From assembly GCA_964626385.1 (NCBI GenBank), contig CAZVEO010000015.1, positions 1-30,032 of the forward strand: a stretch of 30,032 nt of DNA, in the 5' to 3' direction. The position numbers were made by a program, and so were the translations under genes. Source of the DNA: Scybalousia_A sp964626385 (GTDB lineage: Bacteria > Bacteroidota > Bacteroidia > Bacteroidales > P3). Below, piece after piece: positions 1-7,709 of the stretch (its first letter is position 1; the number at the start of each line of letters is the position of its first letter). The notes below the pieces were generated by a model. The model was not told the origin of the DNA. It was given only the letters and a program-made list of their open reading frames with translations, and ran no database searches.

Positions 1-215
1 AAGATTCGTCGAAATAAAACGAAGATTCATTTTTGCAAAATCCCGTTTTGAAAAAATTTTTCTTCAAAAAACCTCTCGAAAACGCTGATTTTCAAGAAAA
101 ATGCCCGATTTTGACCCTTCGAAAAAGGTTAAGTAGTTGATAATCAATAGTAGCACCCTTATTTTTTACTTTTAAATGGGTATTTACGCGATTTCCCGAA
201 ATTTTTTTTGACCTC
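1..215 (+). repeat. Partial copy 1 of the ~395-bp dispersed repeat (3' part)
   Basis: The stretch aligns with high identity to positions 29713-29925 and, inverted, to about 14968-15181. It begins inside the right arm of the repeat's long hairpin, because the window cuts off the rest. It shares the blocks AAAACGAAGATTCATTTTTG, AAAACGCTGATTTTCA, a GATAATCA motif and the end GATTTCCCGAAATTTTTTTT. No reading frame is conserved. It is in plus orientation and points toward the accessory genes downstream. Confidence 0.9.
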
Positions 216-224
216 ATTTTTTTT

Positions 225-345
225 GATAGGTTATGATAGGTTATGATAGGTTGCAGGCACAGCCTGTACCCGTAGGGTGTTTTATATGGGCAAAGCCGTT
301 ACTTTTTTATTCTTTCTTACACCGACTTTGCGTTAACTTATAAAA
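225..345. repeat. Palindromic-word cluster R1
   Basis: It starts with 2.8 tandem copies of the 10-mer GATAGGTTAT (225-252). Short palindromes with 3-nt loops follow: GGC-ACA-GCC, ACCC-GTA-GGGT and GGC-AAA-GCC, joined by TTTTATATGG. The end, GGGCAAAGCCGTTAC, is the inverse of unit starts elsewhere in the window. Beyond it the sequence degrades into a remnant near 345. It is non-coding. Confidence 0.75.
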
Positions 346-394
346 ACCTATTCCACATTTTCTCAAAAAGTTTTTCCATATTGGATTTTTGTTA

Positions 395-402
395 TATCTT
401 TG
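395..402 (+). promoter_or_regulatory. -7 box of the promoter for the poly-G small ORF
   Basis: TATCTTTG matches the Bacteroidetes -7 consensus TAnnTTTG and lies 36 bases before the ATG at 439. The -33 region is a T-run (371-375) and not a clear TTTG. Confidence 0.5.
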
Positions 403-438
403 CAATATTGAAAGATTATGTATTTTAACAAAAAAATT

Positions 439-595
439 ATGACAAAACAAGATTTTAATGTCAATCAAGGACTTTCTTCTATTGTTATTTTAGGAGGGGG
501 GGGGTAAAAGGTTAACAATCAAATATTTACCACTCTTAAAAACATTTTTTCTTTTATTATTTTTTATTGCTATTTTGCTAATTTCCACAACATAA
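439..595 (+). CDS. Small ORF with a nine-G tract; possibly a phase-variable membrane peptide
   Basis: As written, the ATG at 439 opens a 22-codon frame ending in four glycines and a TAA at 505-507. The glycines come from a run of nine G at 496-504. If the run had eight G, the frame would continue to the TAA at 593-595 and give a 51-residue protein. The extension has a basic segment (KRLTIKY) followed by a strongly hydrophobic stretch (FFLLLFFIAILLI), like a single membrane helix. A -7 box lies upstream. I do not recognise the family. It may be an OFF state of a contingency locus, a homopolymer sequencing error, or a genuine 22-residue peptide. The function is unknown. Confidence 0.4.
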
Positions 596-628
596 ACTTT
601 TACACGAAATTATTTAATTTGTAATATA

Positions 629-654
629 ACAGATAATACTAATGTACTATCTGT
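629..654. promoter_or_regulatory. 26-bp near-perfect palindrome, possible operator
   Basis: ACAGATAATAC and GTACTATCTGT pair over 10 of 11 positions around the 4-base centre TAAT. It lies upstream of the small ORF at 721 and the DUF262 gene. TAGTAC recurs at about 672. There is no T-run, so an operator is more likely than a terminator. The regulator is unknown. Confidence 0.35.
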
Positions 655-720
655 ATGGAAATTGTATATATAGTACACCAAAAAGAAATTATATAACATA
701 AATAAAAAAGAGATTAAATT

Positions 721-810
721 ATGGCTATTTCTATGATTGAACGTCACGGTAGTTGGTTAGACACTTATGATAGATTTGGCAAAAGAATTAATAGCCGTTC
801 TGTTAGATAA
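721..810 (+). CDS. Possible 29-residue ORF upstream of the DUF262 gene
   Basis: ATG to TAA encodes a 29-residue hydrophilic peptide beginning MAISMIERHGSW and ending in INSRSVR. It is in the same frame as the DUF262 gene but separated from it by several stops. I do not recognise it. It may be a leader peptide, a small partner or a gene remnant. Its 3' half contains TAGATTTG (771-778), a -7 box that could serve the DUF262 gene, which weakens the case that it is itself translated. Confidence 0.25.
   Translation: MAISMIERHGSWLDTYDRFGKRINSRSVR
771..778 (+). promoter_or_regulatory. Possible -7 box for the DUF262 gene
   Basis: TAGATTTG matches TAnnTTTG and would give a leader of about 70 bases before the ATG at 856. 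No TTTG lies at the right distance upstream, so this is weak. Confidence 0.25.
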
Positions 811-855
811 GTATAATAAGACAAGAGTATTAATAATTTTATAAAATGTAATAAT

Positions 856-2544
856 ATGGAAACATCTACAAATATATTGAGAATGTTATCAAACAATAGC
901 ATTTTTGTACCTAATTATCAACGTGCATATTCTTGGGAAGTAGAATTATATCCGGGAAAGGCAGCACGACAAGTTGATACATTCCTCTGCGATTTGCAAG
1001 ATTATATTAAAAGTCAAACTACTTCACCGTACTATTTTGGACACTTTTTGTTTGAAAAAAGTACAAATAATAGATTTGGAATTATAGATGGACAACAAAG
1101 ATTAACAACAATAACTATATTTGTTGTAGCTTTGTTTCGTAGATTAAAAGAAATTAGAAATTTAACTATTGAAGAAGATTTTCTCTATAAGAATATGATT
1201 AAAGTTGGAGAACATTATAATTTCTCAACAGTTGATTATGATAATCAATTATTTAAGGATTACGTTATTAATCAAACAAAAATAGATAGTAATGGTTTAG
1301 ATGATACTATATCCAAGCAACGAATAGTAAATGCTTTTGACTTTTTTAAAGAGAAATTATCTCAAATGGAGGAGTTGCAAATTGTATCTTTACTTAACGC
1401 CGTAAGTAACGCCTCTTGCACTACACATACAGTAGAGACTGAAACAGAAGCTATTCAGATGTTTATCTTTCAAAATAATAGAGGGAAAAAACCTTCTAAT
1501 CTTGAAATTATAAAAGCTCAATTTATGTATAATGTACATTTATATGGCGAAACTGAAGATGAAAAGAATAGTTTAATAGACGAGATTAAAAATAGATTTG
1601 AAAAGATTTATAAATCAATTTCAAAGATTGAACACAATATTGATGAAGATAATGTATTGACCTATACTTTGCGTATATATTTCAATTCTTTATGGGAAAG
1701 TAATGCAATTCAACGAGTTAATGAAGAATTGGTAAAGGGCTCTCCTATTGATTTTATTCGTAATTTTACAAGAAAATTAGAAACCTGTTTTGAGCAAATC
1801 GTTGCTTTTTTCAATGATGAAAAGGAGAAAATAACCTATCATTCTTTAACCTTGTTAGGAAATAACGGAATATTATTCCCATTTATCATTAAAGCTATGT
1901 TATATAATGTATCTGATTTAGATATGAAACGACTTGCGATGTCTTTAGAATCTATTTTTATTAGGTCAAGAGTGATTGCTACAAGAGCAGATATTACATC
2001 TCGCTTAAATGAGGTTTTTGAAAAATTTGAGGGAGATGTTGAGCCTATAATAGATAGAATTAATTGGATAAAAAAACAAGGTGGTTGGTGGGGATATTGG
2101 AATGATAAAGAGTTTGAGCGTTCATTACAAGGATGGATAAGACCAGAAGTTGCTAAAATTCTATTATGGAAATATGAGAATTATCTTATACAATTAGAGG
2201 GAAAAAACGGCTATTCCCCTAAACGCTATGATGCAATATCAGAACCACAGTTGGAGCATATTGCACCTCGAACAGAAAACGAAGAACCGAAAAATGGGTA
2301 TTGTGAATACGATGAGGAATTCAAAAACTATTATCTTGAATGCTTAGGTAACTACCTATTATTGTCAGGTTCTCATAATGCTTCTATTGGAAATCGTCCG
2401 TTTGAAGAGAAACGAGAAAGTTATACTCAGCTGCGACAGCAACAGGAAGTGCGAAATATGACAGAAACCGACCATTATTGGGACAAAGAAAAAATTAAAA
2501 AACGTAAGGATAAAATCTTGAATTTTTTACTTAATGAATTTTAA
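856..2544 (+). CDS. DUF262-DUF1524 protein, GmrSD/SspE-like putative defence nuclease
   Basis: The 562-residue protein has the DUF262 marks VPNYQRAYSW (18-27), IIDGQQRLTT with the DGQQR motif (78-82), and FIFQNNRGKKPSNLEIIK (about 203-220). The C-terminal third has the DUF1524 His-Me finger signature LEHIAP (E467, H468), followed by LGNYLLLSGSHN and a K-rich tail. In GmrSD and SspE the DUF262 part binds and hydrolyses nucleotide and the DUF1524 part nicks or cuts phage DNA that is glucosylated or phosphorothioated. The same role is inferred here; the substrate is unknown. Both domains look intact. No modification or partner genes lie beside it, so it is an orphan or solitary type IV-like enzyme. 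Its position next to dispersed repeats suggests acquisition by transfer. Start: ATG with no SD. Confidence 0.85.
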   Translation: METSTNILRMLSNNSIFVPNYQRAYSWEVELYPGKAARQVDTFLCDLQDYIKSQTTSPYYFGHFLFEKSTNNRFGIIDGQQRLTTITIFVVALFRRLKEIRNLTIEEDFLYKNMIKVGEHYNFSTVDYDNQLFKDYVINQTKIDSNGLDDTISKQRIVNAFDFFKEKLSQMEELQIVSLLNAVSNASCTTHTVETETEAIQMFIFQNNRGKKPSNLEIIKAQFMYNVHLYGETEDEKNSLIDEIKNRFEKIYKSISKIEHNIDEDNVLTYTLRIYFNSLWESNAIQRVNEELVKGSPIDFIRNFTRKLETCFEQIVAFFNDEKEKITYHSLTLLGNNGILFPFIIKAMLYNVSDLDMKRLAMSLESIFIRSRVIATRADITSRLNEVFEKFEGDVEPIIDRINWIKKQGGWWGYWNDKEFERSLQGWIRPEVAKILLWKYENYLIQLEGKNGYSPKRYDAISEPQLEHIAPRTENEEPKNGYCEYDEEFKNYYLECLGNYLLLSGSHNASIGNRPFEEKRESYTQLRQQQEVRNMTETDHYWDKEKIKKRKDKILNFLLNEF

Positions 2545-2554
2545 TTTAAAATTT

Positions 2555-2586
2555 AAAGCAATGAGGTTATATTTCCTCATTGCTTT
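2555..2586 (+). terminator. Terminator after the DUF262 gene
   Basis: AAAGCAATGAGG and CCTCATTGCTTT form a perfect 12-bp stem around an 8-base loop, 10 bases after the stop codon, and run into TTTT. Confidence 0.8.
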
Positions 2587-2769
2587 TAGTTTATAAAGAG
2601 TTTTTTTGTCCGCATAATTCCTTATTGTGCTTTTATAAGTCAAAAAATTGTTTGACATCTATTGCAACACAGCCACAAAAATCCGCAAGTCAAAAAAGTT
2701 CTAATTTATCAAACTAATGGTATTACCTTTATAAAATAGGTTGTATTTGCACCATGTGAGCGTGGTTTA

Positions 2770-3798
2770 TTAGTCCTCTTTTGGTTGCAAAAGAATTTCT
2801 CTTACTTTTTCTTCTATTTCTTGCTCCAATTCTGGGTTGTCTTGCAATAGTTGTTTTACCGAATCTCTTCCTTGTCCTATTTTTGTATCTCCATAAGAAA
2901 ACCATGAGCCACTTTTCTTTATTATATCATGGTCTACGGCTATATCTATAATTTCTCCAAGTTTGGATATACCTTCTCCAAATATTAAATCAAATTCTAC
3001 CTGTTTGAAAGGAGGAGCGACTTTGTTTTTTACTATCTTTACTCTTACATGGTTGCCGTATGGTGTATCGCCTTCTTTTAAGGTTTGTACTTTTCTAATA
3101 TCTAAACGTACTGAAGCATAGAATTTAAGAGCGTTACCTCCCGTTGTTGTTTCTGGGTTGCCATACATTACACCTATTTTATCTCTTAATTGGTTGATAA
3201 ATATACAACAACATTTGGTTTTGCTTATTGTAGAGGTCATTTTTCTAAGTGCTTGAGACATCAAACGGGCTTGCAACCCCATTTTACTCTCACCCATTTC
3301 TCCGTCTATCTCGCTTTTTGGTGTAAGGGCAGCAACGGAGTCTATTACAATAATATCTATTGCACCAGAGGAAATCAAGTTTTCTGCTATTTCCAAAGCC
3401 TGTTCACCATTATCGGGTTGGGAAATGTAAAGATTATCAACATCAACCCCTAATTTTTGAGCATAAACACTATCAAAAGCATGTTCGGCATCTATAAAAG
3501 CAGCTATACCTCCACTTTTCTGAGCCTCCGCTATGCAGTGTATTGCAAGGGTCGTTTTACCTGAAGACTCTGGTCCATATATTTCCACTACTCTTCCTCT
3601 TGGCAAACCGCCCACTCCCAAGGCTATATCTAAGGCAAGAGAACCTGTTTTTATAACATCTACCTGTTCCATAGTCCTGTCTCCTAATTTCATAACAGAA
3701 CCTTTGCCATAACTCTTTTCTATCTTACTTAATGTTGCTTGGAGAACCTTTAATTTTTCTAACCTCTCATTATTCTCATTTACTTGCTCTTTTGCCAT
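2770..3798 (-). CDS. recA: Recombinase RecA
   Basis: RecA coats single-stranded DNA with ATP, drives strand exchange in recombinational repair, and promotes LexA-type self-cleavage in the SOS response. The 342-residue protein has Walker A GPESSGKTT (75-83), the Walker B stretch IDIIVIDSVAAL, the loop-1 region KSEIDGEMGESKMGLQARLMSQALRK and the loop-2 region INQLRDKIGVMYGNPETTTGG. It ends in an acidic tail. The length is normal. It starts at an ATG, with a -7 box 48 bases upstream, and appears monocistronic. The genes on either side are unrelated. Confidence 0.98.
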   Translation of the reverse strand: MAKEQVNENNERLEKLKVLQATLSKIEKSYGKGSVMKLGDRTMEQVDVIKTGSLALDIALGVGGLPRGRVVEIYGPESSGKTTLAIHCIAEAQKSGGIAAFIDAEHAFDSVYAQKLGVDVDNLYISQPDNGEQALEIAENLISSGAIDIIVIDSVAALTPKSEIDGEMGESKMGLQARLMSQALRKMTSTISKTKCCCIFINQLRDKIGVMYGNPETTTGGNALKFYASVRLDIRKVQTLKEGDTPYGNHVRVKIVKNKVAPPFKQVEFDLIFGEGISKLGEIIDIAVDHDIIKKSGSWFSYGDTKIGQGRDSVKQLLQDNPELEQEIEEKVREILLQPKED

Positions 3799-3845
3799 AT
3801 TATTTATTGTGTTTTTTTGTTTTATTCTGCTACTTTTTATTTCTA

Positions 3846-3853
3846 CAAAGATA
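3846..3853 (-). promoter_or_regulatory. recA promoter -7 box
   Basis: The minus strand reads TATCTTTG, an exact TAnnTTTG, about 48 bases before the recA ATG and just past the stop of the glycosyltransferase gene. No clear -33 TTG or SOS box is visible. Confidence 0.55.
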
Positions 3854-3883
3854 CAATATTTTTTTCTATGTGAAGCACAGAGT

Positions 3884-4927
3884 TTAATTTATAGATATTT
3901 GTTTTTTGACTATTTGCATAAAATCTCCACCCTCCCTAATATATTTTCCATATTGTTGAGCATTTGCAACAAAGGTTTGATAATCTTGCAAAGATAGTGT
4001 AGCGATTTTTTCGTCTAACTCCCTAAGAGAAGAAATAACAAGCCCCAATTTTTTTTCTGCCACAATATGAGCTAAACCGCAATCTTTGTGAGTAATAACA
4101 GGCATACCTGCAACAAGATATAAGGACATTTTGTGAGGTGCGTTATATTTAAGATATTCTCCCAACATACCTTGTAAAGAATCTATATTTGTGCCATTCC
4201 ATACCAAGCCCCAACCCGCTTGAATAGAAGAAACTTCGTTTGGCTCAAATTTGCCCATATAACTTTTGTCCTTATAAGGAGTTAAATCCACATTGGCATT
4301 AAAACCATAAAATCGTACCTTTATATCTTTAAATTCCAATCTTAAAAAATCATAGAGAAAATCAGAGTTTGATAAACTGCCCGCAAAAGCCACAATATTT
4401 TTCATTTCTATTAGTTTTTCTTCCTCTATCATTTTATCTGTGGTATGATATGGAAAAAAGTGAAGACACTCCATTTGACATTTTGTTTTGTATTTAAGGG
4501 CAAGTCGTTTCATATTTTCGGCATGCAAAATGGCAAAATCTGACAAATTAAGAAGCTTCACTTCTTTTGACATATTTTGTTTGTACAACAAATAATGCAA
4601 GTCCATTGTTATGAAATATATTTTACATTGTTTGCTCTTCAATAGTTTTAGAAACAAAACATAAAAAGCATATAACAATGGTTCAGGGTGTTCAAACCAA
4701 ACGTTATCCACTTTCTTTATGTGTTTCAATGCTTTGATATGACTAACTAACTTATAAAAAGAGCGTAAAGGAGCAAATTTGCTGTGCTTGTATTTGACCT
4801 CTAATATTTCAAAGCCTGCTTCTTTGCAAAAATAACTAATATCTGCTCTTGCTTTAATATATGGAGTATAAGGTTTATCGTTCTTATCATAATATATCAT
4901 TTGAGGGTTTATCAAAATATTTCTCAT
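3884..4927 (-). CDS. Probable galactofuranosyltransferase
   Basis: The 347-residue cytoplasmic glycosyltransferase has no signal peptide or membrane helix. The C-terminal nucleotide-sugar half contains AGWGLVWNG, then YLKYNAPHKMSLYLVAGMP and a segment ending GLVISS. This pattern is typical of the beta-1,6-galactofuranosyltransferase (WbbI-like) and Gtf3-like families. It lies 18 bases after glf, which makes the UDP-galactofuranose donor, so transfer of galactofuranose to a surface glycan is the best inference. The acceptor is unknown. It is probably the last gene of the ispG-glf operon. Start: ATG. Family is fairly sure; donor specificity rests mainly on context. Confidence 0.8.
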   Translation of the reverse strand: MRNILINPQMIYYDKNDKPYTPYIKARADISYFCKEAGFEILEVKYKHSKFAPLRSFYKLVSHIKALKHIKKVDNVWFEHPEPLLYAFYVLFLKLLKSKQCKIYFITMDLHYLLYKQNMSKEVKLLNLSDFAILHAENMKRLALKYKTKCQMECLHFFPYHTTDKMIEEEKLIEMKNIVAFAGSLSNSDFLYDFLRLEFKDIKVRFYGFNANVDLTPYKDKSYMGKFEPNEVSSIQAGWGLVWNGTNIDSLQGMLGEYLKYNAPHKMSLYLVAGMPVITHKDCGLAHIVAEKKLGLVISSLRELDEKIATLSLQDYQTFVANAQQYGKYIREGGDFMQIVKKQISIN

Positions 4928-4945
4928 AGGTCTTTTTCTTTTTTT

Positions 4946-6079
4946 TTATTCAAACTCATTTAAAACTTTTTCTACTATCGGAGCCATATCATAATATTTG
5001 TATTCAGCCAAACGCCCAGCAAAAATTACATTTTCCTTTTGTTTGGCTAATTCTTTATATTGCAAATACAGTTTGTTATTTCTTTCATTGTTTATAGGGT
5101 AATAAGGTTCTATATTTTCCCTCCATTCTTCCGAATATTCTTTAGAAATAACGGTTTTATTATTCTTATAGATTTCTTCTTTGAAACATTCAAAATGCTT
5201 ATGCTCTATAATTCTCGTATATGGAGTTTCTCTATCGGTATAATTGACCACAGCATTACCTTGATAGTTAGGTGTGTTTTTTATTTCTGTTTCAAATCTG
5301 ACGCTTCTATATTCTAATTTGCCAAATCTATAATCAAAATATTCGTCCACCTTGCCTGTAAATATTATTTTCTCTGCAATATTAGAAAAATATTCTCTAT
5401 TATCAAAGAAGTCGGTATTTGTTCTTATCTCTGTTTTATGGAGCAAAGCCTCTATCAATTTATTATATCCTCCTATTGGAATACCCTGATAATTATCGTT
5501 AAAATAATTGTTGTCAAATACAAATCTGACGGGTAATCTTTTTATAATAAAAGCAGGTAAGTCTTTACATTCTCTGCCCCACTGTTTTTCCGTATAGCCT
5601 TTAATTAGTTTATCAAAAATATCATCCCCTATCAATAATCTTGCTTGTTGTTCTAAGTTTTGAGGCTCTGTTATGCCTTTTTCTTTCATTGTTTGCAGGA
5701 CTTTCGCTCTTTGTTGCTCCAATTTTTCTTTTGCCTCTTGCGGAGTTTTTACCCTCCACATTTGATAAAAAGTATTCATATTAAAAGGCAAATTATACAA
5801 CTCGCCTTTGTAAGAAGCTACAGGGGAATTAGTATATCTGTTAAATTCAACAAACGAATTTACAAATTGCCAAACCTTTTTGTTTGAGGTGTGAAAAATA
5901 TGAGCTCCGTATCTATGTACGTTTATTCCCTCTATATTTTCACAAAAAATATTACCTCCTATAGTATGGCGTTTGTCTATGACTAAACATTTTTTTCCTC
6001 TTTCTGTTAGTTTGTGAGCGTACATACTTCCCGTTAAGCCTGCTCCTACTATCAAATAATCATATTCTTTTGTTTTCAT
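4946..6079 (-). CDS. glf: UDP-galactopyranose mutase
   Basis: Glf is an FAD flavoenzyme that contracts the ring of UDP-galactopyranose to UDP-galactofuranose, the donor for galactofuranose in surface glycans. The N-terminal Rossmann motif is YLIVGAGLTGSMYAHKL (GAGLTG at 12-17), followed by GGN and the active-site loop HRYGAHIFHT (about 55-64). The conserved stretches GYTEKQWG, RLPVRF and IPIGGY come later, and the C-terminal GRLAEYKYYDM closes the FAD site. I chose the ATG at 6079, giving 377 residues. It overlaps the ispG stop in an ATGA (6076-6079), implying translational coupling. The longer frame to 6106 would begin at TTG and overlap ispG by 31 bases. Confidence 0.96.
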   Translation of the reverse strand: MKTKEYDYLIVGAGLTGSMYAHKLTERGKKCLVIDKRHTIGGNIFCENIEGINVHRYGAHIFHTSNKKVWQFVNSFVEFNRYTNSPVASYKGELYNLPFNMNTFYQMWRVKTPQEAKEKLEQQRAKVLQTMKEKGITEPQNLEQQARLLIGDDIFDKLIKGYTEKQWGRECKDLPAFIIKRLPVRFVFDNNYFNDNYQGIPIGGYNKLIEALLHKTEIRTNTDFFDNREYFSNIAEKIIFTGKVDEYFDYRFGKLEYRSVRFETEIKNTPNYQGNAVVNYTDRETPYTRIIEHKHFECFKEEIYKNNKTVISKEYSEEWRENIEPYYPINNERNNKLYLQYKELAKQKENVIFAGRLAEYKYYDMAPIVEKVLNEFE

Positions 6080-7428
6080 ATTGTTTTTTCTTTTGTTTCT
6101 ATCCAACGACCATCTTCTTTTATCATGTCAATAAGTTTATCCAAAGCCTCTTGTTCTCTTACATTATTATAAATCAAACTTCCTTTTCTATACAAATTAA
6201 CCTTCCCTTGTCCGCCACCTATATAACCATAATCAGCATCAGCCATTTCTCCCGGTCCATTGACTATACACCCCATTACTGCTATTTTTACTCCTGCTAA
6301 ATGAGAGCAACGTTGTTTTACTCTCTCCAAAGCCTCTTGTATATTATATTTTGTCCTTCCGCAAGATGGACAAGCAATAAATTCAGTTCTAAATACTTTT
6401 ATTCCTGTGGCTTGCAATATTTGTTCTCTTATTTGCCTATTTTTCCAATAGAGAGTTTTTTGTTTGCAGTCCATAAGTTTTTTTGCGGCAAAAGATATTT
6501 TTCTTATTTCTTTTTCCTCTTTATCAAAAACAATATTTTTCTCATTTGTGTAAATGTCCTTAAAAGCCGAGGCAAGATTAATAGCAATGGGAATTTCGTT
6601 TTCAGGTTTTTCGGTCAAAGAAACTCTTATTGTATCACCTATTCCCATAGCGAGCAAAGAACCTATTCCGCAAATACTTTTTATTCTTCCGTCCTCTCCA
6701 TTGCCGGCTTCGGTTACTCCAAGGTGCAAAGGAAAATTAAGATTTTCTTTTTGCATCTTGTCTATCAGTATTTTGTTTGCTTCATACATAACTTTTACAT
6801 TGCTGGCTTTCATGGATACTACAATGTTATAAAAGTCCATTTGAGCAAACATTCTCAAAAATTCCATAGCACTCTCTGCCATAGCCAAAGGAGTATTGCC
6901 GTATGTGTAAAGTATGCGTTTGGAAAGAGAGCCATGGTTAACTCCTATTCTTATAGCTGTATTGTGCTGTTTGCAAATTCTTACAAGAGGAAAAATATTG
7001 TCCATTGCTTTTTTTAGAACATCTTGATATTGTGTTTTGTTAAAGTTTTCCTCCCAACGTTTGTCCACATAGTTACCCGGATTTATTCTTATTTTCTCTA
7101 CCAAAGAAGCAGAAATTTCAGCAGCTTTAGGGTTAAAATGTATATCCGCAACCAAAGGAATTTGACAATTGTTTTTTAGCAGTTCGTTCTTAATATTATA
7201 AAGGTTGTTTGCTGTTTTTTCCTCAGAGGCTGTTATTCTCACAATTTGACAGCCACAATCAACAAGTCTTAAAACTTGCTCCACAGTAGCCTTAGTGTCA
7301 AGCGTATCTGTGTTGGTCATACTTTGGACAACTATGGGTAAATTACCTCCTATGCCAATATTTCCTACTCTAACAATACGAGATAAACGTCTTTTTGTAG
7401 ATAAGTTATTATGAATAATTTTTTCCAT
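6076..7428 (-). CDS. ispG: 4-hydroxy-3-methylbut-2-enyl diphosphate synthase IspG
   Basis: IspG uses a [4Fe-4S] cluster to convert MEcPP to HMBPP, the penultimate step of the MEP isoprenoid pathway. Visible are the TIM-barrel start VGNIGIGGNLPIVVQSMTNT, LVADIHFNP, RINPGNYVDKR, IRIGVNHGSL and LHLGVTEAG. The cluster domain has FIACPSCGRT and VMGCIVNGPGE, giving the three Cys and the Glu ligand. The barrel resembles the long plant/Bacteroidetes form. At 450 residues, however, only a linker of about 70 residues sits between the barrel and the Cys domain, whereas relatives carry a much larger inserted domain. It is first in an operon with glf. A -7 box lies 29 bases before the ATG. Confidence 0.96.
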   Translation of the reverse strand: MEKIIHNNLSTKRRLSRIVRVGNIGIGGNLPIVVQSMTNTDTLDTKATVEQVLRLVDCGCQIVRITASEEKTANNLYNIKNELLKNNCQIPLVADIHFNPKAAEISASLVEKIRINPGNYVDKRWEENFNKTQYQDVLKKAMDNIFPLVRICKQHNTAIRIGVNHGSLSKRILYTYGNTPLAMAESAMEFLRMFAQMDFYNIVVSMKASNVKVMYEANKILIDKMQKENLNFPLHLGVTEAGNGEDGRIKSICGIGSLLAMGIGDTIRVSLTEKPENEIPIAINLASAFKDIYTNEKNIVFDKEEKEIRKISFAAKKLMDCKQKTLYWKNRQIREQILQATGIKVFRTEFIACPSCGRTKYNIQEALERVKQRCSHLAGVKIAVMGCIVNGPGEMADADYGYIGGGQGKVNLYRKGSLIYNNVREQEALDKLIDMIKEDGRWIETKEKTI

Positions 7429-7456
7429 TACTCTTTTTCCTCATTGTATTAGAATG

Positions 7457-7464
7457 CAAAGGTA
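7457..7464 (-). promoter_or_regulatory. -7 box of the ispG-glf-glycosyltransferase operon
   Basis: The minus strand reads TACCTTTG, an exact TAnnTTTG, 29 bases upstream of the ispG ATG. No TTG is seen at the -33 position. Confidence 0.55.
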
Positions 7465-7483
7465 TAATATTTTTCTAAAAAAA

Positions 7484-7671
7484 TAAAACAGGCGCTTACA
7501 GGTTGTTTAAGGTTATATAAGTTATTTGTTTAAGTGTATAATATGTAATGGCTTTGCCCTTATAAAACAGGCTGTGCCTGTAGCCTGAGGCTGTTCTATA
7601 GGACGCGTAAGCGTATTATAAAACGCCCTGTGGGCGTGGCTTTGCCCTATAAAAACAGCCTGAGGTTGTAA
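7484..7671. repeat. Palindromic-word cluster R2
   Basis: This cluster fills much of the 404-base gap between the divergent ispG and pabA genes. It has a GGTTATATAAGTTA-type lead-in, then GGC-TTT-GCC, CAGGC-TGT-GCCTG, AGCC-TGA-GGCT, ACGC-GTAA-GCGT, ACGCCC-TGT-GGGCGT, a second GGC-TTT-GCC and CAGCC-TGA-GG. The units are linked by TTATAAAAC or TCTATAG. No ORF or RNA gene is seen. Confidence 0.8.
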
Positions 7672-7709
7672 TATTTCTGGTTTATTTTCGTTACTTAGAA
7701 TACATTATG

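Noticed and set aside
225..252. Tandem GATAGGTTAT copies, considered as a CRISPR array
   Set aside because: The repeats are 10 bases with no spacers, and the same motif occurs as loose spacer DNA around other word clusters. No cas gene is present.
2587..2769. Small RNA or gene between the DUF262 terminator and recA
   Set aside because: It holds only AT-rich sequence and a decayed word-like fragment (TAAAATAGGTTG); no ORF or stable structure stands out.
6080..6106. Longer N-terminus for glf starting at TTG 6106
   Set aside because: The ATG at 6079 overlaps the ispG stop as ATGA and gives the usual Glf length and N-terminus.
6301..7017. 238-codon plus-strand ORF opposite ispG
   Set aside because: It is antisense to ispG, whose motifs span the whole stretch.
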